Assembly (NCBI GenBank): GCA_031386665.1 | Contig: JANNCN010000222.1 | Span: forward strand, 1 to 18,841 | Origin: JANYCG01 sp031386665 | GTDB lineage: Bacteria; Pseudomonadota; Gammaproteobacteria; Burkholderiales; Burkholderiaceae_C | Direction: 5' to 3' | Length of the DNA stretch: 18,841 bases | Shown here: positions 14,002-18,841 of the stretch, in pieces | How the letters are laid out: the number at the start of each line of letters is the position of its first letter | Position numbering within the stretch: position 1 is the stretch's first letter | Program-made: the position numbers and the translations under genes | The notes under the pieces: generated by a model | Databases searched by the model: none | The model's input: only the letters and a program-made list of their open reading frames with translations | Told to the model about the DNA's origin: nothing

Positions 14002-14292
14002 TTTCTCTGCGGGCGCTTCGACGGGTTTTTGTGAAGCGCTAGCGTCAACAGCCGTTGTAGTCTCAACCGCTCCAGCCGCTGCACCAGTTTCATCAGCTAC
14101 ACCAGCTTCGCGTGCGCGTCGAGCCGCCTTGCGGGCGGGCGAACTCATCAGGTAGACCAACAGGCCAACGGGCATCAGCCCATAAAGCAAAAAAGTAATG
14201 ATTGCACCCAAAATGGTGCCGGTTGTGCTGTTGGCCTCCACCACCGCCATCATCACAGCCACATACAGCCAGGCTATCGGAACAATGTACAT
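13909..14292 (-). CDS. Small conserved membrane protein of unknown function
   Basis: The 127-residue product begins MYIVPIAWLYVAVMMAVVEA and has two hydrophobic helices (about residues 3-20 and 26-47). A basic SSPARKAARRAR stretch and a long Ala/Glu-rich soluble tail follow. The positive-inside rule puts the tail after a short outside loop, on the cytoplasmic side. Small proteins of this type occur next to these genes in related Burkholderiales, to my recollection, but no function is known. The last 31 codons, including the stop, lie opposite the end of pgeF. The DAGHH-like motif in the tail resembles what I recall of relatives, so I keep the full overlap. The ATG at 14292 lacks a good ribosome site. 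The gene is divergent from phaC, with 134 bases between their starts. Confidence 0.72.
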   Translation of the reverse strand: MYIVPIAWLYVAVMMAVVEANSTTGTILGAIITFLLYGLMPVGLLVYLMSSPARKAARRAREAGVADETGAAAGAVETTTAVDASASQKPVEAPAEKSGASLIQPDAGHHAPATAQCQAVSSVRKVI

Positions 14293-14426
14293 ATACTCAT
14301 TACGAAAATGTTAGCCAAAGGAAAGTGAATTCTGCGACACTAGGGTTTATACCAATAAATGAAGTGCGCGAGAATAACCTAGATCAAGGGGTTAGCTCCG
14401 TAGCAAAGTTCAAAATAGGAGACAAC
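14293..14426 (+). promoter_or_regulatory. phaC upstream region
   Basis: This 134-base gap separates the divergent membrane-protein gene and phaC. I see an AT-rich TTTATACC stretch (about 14346-14353) that could serve as a -10, and a short inverted repeat TAACC (14375-14379) with GGTTA (14390-14394). The strong AGGAGA ribosome site is at 14417-14422, four bases before the phaC ATG. No clear -35 or known PhaR operator can be named, so the promoter is assumed rather than located. Confidence 0.35.
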
Positions 14427-16271
14427 ATGAATCAGAATTCCACTGATGTATGGGCCCAGGCCGCCCAACAATTTCAGCAGTCCATCAGCGAATCATGGAC
14501 TAAAGCCATGCAGTCGATGCAAGGGCTCGGACAAGTCAACATGGCGCCCATGGGTGGTGCACCCGCCGCGGCGCTTCCAGAGATCAGTTTCTCTAAAGAA
14601 AAGCTTGTCGAACTGCAACAACAGTACATGAAAGACGCCGCTGGTTTGTGGTCGCAGGGCCTGCAAACAACACCAATTGCTGGGGACAAACGGTTCTCAG
14701 CTGAAGCCTGGTCGGCCAACCCGGTCGCCAATATGTCTGCCGCCGTCTATTTGCTGAATGCCCGCACCTTGATGGGCCTGGCCGATGCGGTCGAAGCCGA
14801 CACCAAAACCCAAGCCCGCATTCGCTTTGCGATTGAGCAATGGCTTGCCGCCACGGCACCCAGCAACTTTTTAGCCTTCAACGCAGATGCGATCAAAAAA
14901 GCGATTGACACCCAGGGCGAAAGCATTGCCAAGGGAATGCAAAACTTGATGCATGACATGCGCCAAGGCCATGTGTCCATGACCGATGAGAGTCAGTTTG
15001 AAGTCGGCAAGAACGTGGCAACCACCGAAGGGGCGGTGGTTTTCGAGAACGAATTTTTTCAGCTGATTGAGTACAAACCGCTCACGGCCAAAGTCTTTGA
15101 AAAGCCATTTTTGTTGATTCCACCCTGTATCAACAAGTTTTACATTCTTGATTTGCAGCCCGAGAACTCATTGATTCGTTTTGCCGTAGCCCAGGGCCAC
15201 CGCACGTTTGTCGTCAGCTGGAGGAACCCGCCCAGCGATGCAAGCGGTGCGCCAGACGCGTCAATGAACACGAAAACCTGGGACGATTACATTGAACATG
15301 CCGCAATCACGGCGATTGAGGTCGCGCAAGAAATCACCGGAGCCGACACCATCAACACGCTCGGATTTTGCGTGGGTGGCACGATTTTGACCAGTGCGCT
15401 GTCGGTGCTCACCGAGCGGGCGAATGCAGGCAAAACGGGTAAATCTGATAAGGCCGGCAAGTCGGGTGGCTCAGGGAAAGCCGCCGCCAAACCATTCCCA
15501 GTTGCCAGCGCCACGCTGCTCACCACCTTGCTTGACTTTGAAGACACGGGCATTTTGGATTTGTTCATTGACGAAGCCTTTGTTCAGTTCCGTGAGAAAG
15601 AAATGGGGCAAGGCGGATTGATGAAAGGTGGCGACTTGGCGTCTACTTTCTCCTTTTTGCGCCCCAATGACCTGGTTTGGAACTACGTGGTTGGTAACTA
15701 CCTGAAAGGCGAAACACCACCGCCTTTTGATTTGCTCTACTGGAACAGCGATTCGACCAATTTGCCCGGCCCGTTTTACGCTTGGTACTTGCGCAACACC
15801 TACCTCGAAAACAATTTGGTGAAGCCAGGGCGGGCCATGGTATGCGGCGAAAAAATCGATTTTTCAAAGCTGGATTTGCCGTTTTACATTTACGGCTCGC
15901 GCGAAGACCACATCGTGCCGATCGGCGGGGCCTATGCATCGACCCAACACCTGCCTGGCAAGAAACGCTTTGTCATGGGCGCCTCTGGTCACATTGCGGG
16001 TGTCATTAACCCGCCCGCCAAAAACAAGCGAAGCCATTGGATCGGCGCCGACAATAAATTTCCTGCCAAATCTGCAGACTGGATTGCAAGCGCCAAAGAG
16101 TACCCTGGAAGCTGGTGGACTGACTGGGCAGCCTGGCTTAAAGCCCAAGCGGGCAAACAGATTGCAGCCCCAAAAAATTATGGCAACGCTGCGGCCACAG
16201 GCATTAACAAAACCAGCAAATACAAAGCCATTGAAGCCGCACCTGGGCGGTACGTGAAAGCCCGGGCTTAA
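14427..16271 (+). CDS. phaC: Class I poly(3-hydroxyalkanoate) synthase
   Basis: PhaC polymerises (R)-3-hydroxybutyryl-CoA into PHB on the granule surface. The 614-residue protein has an N-terminal domain with TAPSNFLAFN and an alpha/beta-hydrolase C-terminal domain. The catalytic triad is visible: C315 in the lipase-like box GFCVGG, D494 in SREDHIVP and H522 in GASGHIAGVINPP. The size and motifs are class I (no phaE partner needed). The start at 14427 is set by AGGAGA; the open frame back to 14202 runs into the divergent gene. A low-complexity Lys/Gly/Ser/Ala segment (residues about 333-356) sits between the Cys box and ATLLTTLLDFEDTG. This makes the Cys-to-Asp distance about 18 residues longer than in the Cupriavidus enzyme (C319, D480). 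First gene of phaCAB. Confidence 0.97.
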   Translation: MNQNSTDVWAQAAQQFQQSISESWTKAMQSMQGLGQVNMAPMGGAPAAALPEISFSKEKLVELQQQYMKDAAGLWSQGLQTTPIAGDKRFSAEAWSANPVANMSAAVYLLNARTLMGLADAVEADTKTQARIRFAIEQWLAATAPSNFLAFNADAIKKAIDTQGESIAKGMQNLMHDMRQGHVSMTDESQFEVGKNVATTEGAVVFENEFFQLIEYKPLTAKVFEKPFLLIPPCINKFYILDLQPENSLIRFAVAQGHRTFVVSWRNPPSDASGAPDASMNTKTWDDYIEHAAITAIEVAQEITGADTINTLGFCVGGTILTSALSVLTERANAGKTGKSDKAGKSGGSGKAAAKPFPVASATLLTTLLDFEDTGILDLFIDEAFVQFREKEMGQGGLMKGGDLASTFSFLRPNDLVWNYVVGNYLKGETPPPFDLLYWNSDSTNLPGPFYAWYLRNTYLENNLVKPGRAMVCGEKIDFSKLDLPFYIYGSREDHIVPIGGAYASTQHLPGKKRFVMGASGHIAGVINPPAKNKRSHWIGADNKFPAKSADWIASAKEYPGSWWTDWAAWLKAQAGKQIAAPKNYGNAAATGINKTSKYKAIEAAPGRYVKARA

Positions 16272-16356
16272 TGCACTCTTAGCGTCAGCGCCTCCCTTGC
16301 CCCCTTATTCAACAAACGTTTTCAAGACAATCAATTTTTAACAGAGGAGACACAAA

Positions 16357-17535
16357 ATGGAAGACATCGTTATCGTTTCAGCGGCCCGCACAGCGGTCGG
16401 TAAATTTGGCGGGTCACTTGCCAAAACACCCGCAACCGAGCTGGGCAGCATTGTCATCAAAGAGGCTTTGGCGCGCGCCAAGCTGGACATGGGGCAAATT
16501 GGTGAAGTCATCATGGGGCAAGTGCTGGCTGCAGGCGCTGGGCAAAATCCGGCACGGCAAGCCTCGCTCAAAGCTGGCCTTGCCAAAGAAACACCGGCTC
16601 TCACGATCAATGCAGTTTGCGGCTCTGGATTGAAGGCCGTCATGTTGGCAGCGCAATCGATCGCCTGGGGTGACAGCGAGATCGTGGTTGCTGGGGGCCA
16701 GGAAAACATGAGCGCCAGTCCGCACGTGCTGCCCAACAGTCGCGATGGACAGCGAATGGGCGATTGGAAAATGATCGACACCATGATTGTTGACGGGCTG
16801 TGGGACGTTTACAACCAATACCACATGGGTATGACGGCTGAAAACGTGGCCAAGGCCTATGCCGTCAGCCGCGAAATGCAAGATGCGCTGGCTCTGGGCA
16901 GCCAAACCAAAGCGGCAGCGGCGCAAGCCGCGGGTCGTTTTGTGGACGAAATTGTCACCGTGTCGCTGGCGCAGAAAAAGGGCGACCCCATCCTATTCAA
17001 TAGCGACGAATTCATCAACAAAAAGACCAGCGCCGAGGGCTTGGCCGGTCTGCGCCCCGCGTTTGACAAAGCAGGTTCAGTGACCGCTGGCAATGCGTCT
17101 GGCCTGAATGACGGCGCAGCTGCAGTGGTGGTCATGAGCGCTAAAAAAGCTGCCTCCTTAGGTCTGAAGCCGCTGGCTCGAATCGCCGCATTTGGCACCA
17201 CAGGGCTGGACCCGGCCACCATGGGCATGGGCCCCGTGTCTGCCACCCGCAAAGCACTCACCCGCGCTGGATGGAACGCCGCAGACGTTGATTTGTTTGA
17301 ACTCAACGAGGCCTTTGCTGCACAAGCTTGCGCTGTAAACAAAGAGCTGGGCATTGACCCTAGCCGAGTGAATGTGAATGGCGGTGCCATCGCCATTGGC
17401 CACCCGATTGGCGCGTCTGGTTGCCGCATTCTCGTCACGTTGTTGCATGAAATGCAGCGGCGCGATGCGAAAAAAGGCATCGCAGCTTTGTGCATTGGCG
17501 GCGGTATGGGCGTGTCCCTGGCGCTTGAGCGTTGA
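16357..17535 (+). CDS. phaA: Acetyl-CoA acetyltransferase (beta-ketothiolase)
   Basis: PhaA condenses two acetyl-CoA into acetoacetyl-CoA, the first step of PHB synthesis, and runs in reverse in degradation. The 392-residue product matches biosynthetic thiolases. The acyl-enzyme cysteine is C88 in NAVCGSGLKAV, the activating His is H349 in AIAIGHPIGASGCR, and the second catalytic Cys is C379 in CIGGGMG. A strong GAGGAG ribosome site precedes the ATG. It lies 85 bases after phaC and 46 before phaB, so the three form one operon. Confidence 0.97.
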   Translation: MEDIVIVSAARTAVGKFGGSLAKTPATELGSIVIKEALARAKLDMGQIGEVIMGQVLAAGAGQNPARQASLKAGLAKETPALTINAVCGSGLKAVMLAAQSIAWGDSEIVVAGGQENMSASPHVLPNSRDGQRMGDWKMIDTMIVDGLWDVYNQYHMGMTAENVAKAYAVSREMQDALALGSQTKAAAAQAAGRFVDEIVTVSLAQKKGDPILFNSDEFINKKTSAEGLAGLRPAFDKAGSVTAGNASGLNDGAAAVVVMSAKKAASLGLKPLARIAAFGTTGLDPATMGMGPVSATRKALTRAGWNAADVDLFELNEAFAAQACAVNKELGIDPSRVNVNGGAIAIGHPIGASGCRILVTLLHEMQRRDAKKGIAALCIGGGMGVSLALER

Positions 17536-17581
17536 TTTGGATTTTTAATTTTCAGCTGATCAAACCAAAAAGGAGCATTTC

Positions 17582-18319
17582 ATGAATCAAAAAGTAGCCT
17601 ACGTCACGGGTGGTATGGGCGGCATCGGCACCGCCATTTGCCAGCGCCTTCACAAAGAAGGTTTCAAAGTTATCGCAGGCTGTGGCCCAACCCGCGACCA
17701 TGCCAAGTGGATCAGCGAGCAGGCCGTTTTGGGCTACACCTTTTACGCATCGGTCGGCAACGTGGGCGCGTGGGATTCCACAGTTGAGGCCTTTGCCAAA
17801 ACCAAGGCAGAGCATGGGATCATCGACGTGCTGGTCAACAACGCTGGTATCACCAAAGACCGCATGTTTTTGAAGATGACCCGTGAAGACTGGGACAGTG
17901 TGATTGAAACCAACCTGAACAGCATGTTCAACGTGACCAAGCAGGTGGTGGCAGACATGGTGGACAAAGGCTGGGGACGCATCATCAATATCTCGTCCGT
18001 GAACGGCGAAAAAGGCCAAGCGGGGCAAACCAATTACTCGGCTGCCAAAGCCGGTATGCATGGTTTCTCAATGGCTTTGGCGCAAGAAATGGCCACCAAA
18101 GGTGTGACGGTCAACACGGTCAGCCCGGGCTACATCGGCACCGACATGGTCAACGCAATTCGCGAAGACGTGTTGGCCAAAATTGTGGCGACCATTCCCG
18201 TCAAGCGCTTGGGCAAGCCCTCTGAGATAGCGTCCATCATTGCTTGGTTGGCGTCGGAAGAAGGTGGCTACACGACGGGTGCAGATTTCTCGGTGAACGG
18301 CGGATTGCACATGGGCTGA
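17582..18319 (+). CDS. phaB: Acetoacetyl-CoA reductase (NADPH)
   Basis: PhaB reduces acetoacetyl-CoA to (R)-3-hydroxybutyryl-CoA, supplying PhaC. The 245-residue short-chain dehydrogenase has the cofactor motif TGGMGGIG (residues 9-16), the NNAG motif (86-89), catalytic S139, Y152 and K156 (NYSAAKAG), and TVSPGYIGTDMV. The C-terminal SVNGGLHMG is nearly identical to that of Cupriavidus PhaB, as is much of the rest. An AAGGAG ribosome site lies 6 bases before the ATG. It is the last gene of phaCAB, followed within 20 bases by a terminator. The NADPH made by Icd upstream in this window is a natural cofactor source, although the genes are not linked in an operon. Confidence 0.97.
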   Translation: MNQKVAYVTGGMGGIGTAICQRLHKEGFKVIAGCGPTRDHAKWISEQAVLGYTFYASVGNVGAWDSTVEAFAKTKAEHGIIDVLVNNAGITKDRMFLKMTREDWDSVIETNLNSMFNVTKQVVADMVDKGWGRIINISSVNGEKGQAGQTNYSAAKAGMHGFSMALAQEMATKGVTVNTVSPGYIGTDMVNAIREDVLAKIVATIPVKRLGKPSEIASIIAWLASEEGGYTTGADFSVNGGLHMG

Positions 18320-18338
18320 TTGGTCTTTTGTGAATTTG

Positions 18339-18364
18339 AAAAACCCGCTTTGGCGGGTTTTTTT
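18339..18364 (+). terminator. Intrinsic terminator of the phaCAB operon
   Basis: AAAAACCCGC (18339-18348), a TTTG loop and GCGGGTTT (18353-18360), followed by more T residues, form a classic stem of at least 8 bp with a U-tract. It begins 19 bases after the phaB stop. Confidence 0.95.
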
Positions 18365-18796
18365 ATTGCTTTGACCGTTGGGTGATTGCTAGGCATTTGA
18401 GGTCTTGTCTCTGAGGTTCGGCTTGCATTTAACGTCCGCGCGCCGACCGGGCAATGCGCATGCGGTTTTGGAGCGAAAGTTCCGCGCGGGTCTGAAAATT
18501 CGTGCGACCGGGTGGTCGCGGATTTTTTTTTGGTGAGATGACAAGTTGCTACCGCAACGCGTTTCGCACCAAAGCCCGGTCGCATTGCCCGATCACCACG
18601 CTCAGTTGATTGTTTCTGGACTGGTCGGGCTGCAGATGCTCGATTTCCCGCAATTCGCACAGCCGAATGAAAACTCGGAATCGTCCTGCCCCCGTCCAGT
18701 GCGGTGATAGTGAAATGTGACCAGATGCTATGAATGCCTCCCTCCTCACGGGGACACCGTGGAAGAGGGAAACATCGCAAAGCAACTGGAGCACAC
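18365..18796. other. 432-base intergenic region with repeats and an orphan terminator
   Basis: No convincing protein gene is seen on either strand. The region contains a second plus-strand terminator (18495-18531), an 11-bp inverted repeat CGGGCAATGCG (18448-18458) with CGCATTGCCCG (18581-18591), and a 9-bp inverted pair GCGACCGGG (18504-18512) with CCCGGTCGC (18575-18583). A -35-like TTGACC (18371-18376) lies just after the phaB terminator, but its best -10 is poor. The reverse frame 18549-18690 has coding-like third-base bias but no credible start, so a decayed gene is possible. Confidence 0.5.
18495..18531 (+). terminator. Orphan intrinsic terminator downstream of phaB
   Basis: GCGACC (18504-18509), a GGGT loop and GGTCGC (18514-18519) are followed by GGA and nine T residues. 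The upstream A-tract (18495-18498) can extend the stem against the T-tract. No plus-strand gene ends just before it, since phaB already has its own terminator at 18339-18364. It may end a small RNA or act as a backup terminator. Confidence 0.75.
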
Positions 18797-18841
18797 ATGG
18801 CCACTCAAACACGCACGCAGACTGACGCGCACCGGGCAATC
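18797..18841 (+). CDS. Start of an unidentified gene (first 15 codons, cut by window edge)
   Basis: An ATG at 18797 preceded by GGAG (18788-18791, five bases upstream) opens a frame reading MATQTRTQTDAHRAI up to the window edge. Good ribosome-site spacing and the gene-sized gap before it suggest a true start. The visible residues are polar and do not identify a family. It could be chance; sequence beyond the edge would settle this. Confidence 0.5.
   Translation, partial: MATQTRTQTDAHRAI

Noticed and set aside
16857..17495. Minus-strand open frame of 212 codons opposite phaA
   Set aside because: Shadow of the thiolase gene; no ribosome site or recognisable motif.
18421..18531. tRNA or 6S-like RNA in the repeat region after phaB
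   Set aside because: No acceptor/T-arm consensus (GTTC-R-A) and no long interrupted duplex typical of 6S RNA could be found.
18268..18804. Minus-strand open frame of 178 codons covering the phaB end and both terminators
   Set aside because: It runs through two intrinsic terminators and the phaB 3' end, with low-quality composition. Not a gene.
18549..18839. Minus-strand open frame of 96 codons with coding-like end
   Set aside because: It needs a TTG start at the window edge with no ribosome site, and the first half is not protein-like. Third-base bias near 18549-18690 makes a gene remnant possible, but it is not supported enough to annotate.

Overview
The window looks like chromosomal DNA from a Burkholderiales bacterium, most likely family Comamonadaceae (Rhodoferax, Limnohabitans or Polaromonas-like). 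The reasons are the gene order exbB-exbD-lpxK, the Cupriavidus-like phaC-phaA-phaB cluster, the moderately high GC content, and a GC-rich intergenic repeat of a kind I recall from this family. The lineage call is inference from protein resemblance and synteny; no search was run.

Layout. Positions 1-1696 (minus strand) hold an envelope operon: exbB, exbD and the 5' part of lpxK, which runs off the left edge. Two tandem copies of an 81-bp structured repeat lie between exbB and exbD. A divergent intergenic region (1697-2002) carries a perfect DnaA box, a promoter candidate and a potential three-way-junction RNA just before xseA (exonuclease VII large subunit). The Fe-superoxide dismutase gene sodB follows. 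Next come two minus-strand genes for exported proteins: a DUF192 protein and an Ala/Lys-rich repeat protein with its own terminator. Then comes icd (NADP-isocitrate dehydrogenase), separated from a convergent pirin gene by a strong bidirectional terminator.

Positions 7911-10966 (minus strand) hold the least ordinary locus. A phthalate-dioxygenase-type Rieske oxygenase is translationally coupled (ATGA overlap) to a glutamine-synthetase-like ligase. The pairing recalls gamma-glutamylation/dioxygenation routes for aromatic amines, but no reductase or amidohydrolase is visible here. Divergent from it run a Lon-N-domain protein, a type II lumazine synthase (ribH2-like), maiA (coupled by ATGA to ribH) and pgeF. 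The pgeF 3' end overlaps a convergent gene for a small membrane protein.

Positions 14427-18319 encode the complete class I polyhydroxybutyrate pathway: phaC (synthase), phaA (thiolase) and phaB (reductase), closed by a terminator. The last ~475 bases before the window edge hold a second orphan terminator, several related inverted and direct repeats, and the first 15 codons of a new plus-strand gene.

Most of the window is ordinary core metabolism. The best candidates for something undescribed are the Rieske/GS-like pair, the structured xseA leader, the tandem repeat inside the exbBD operon, and the region between two terminators after phaB. No tRNA, rRNA, CRISPR array, transposase or integrase was found.
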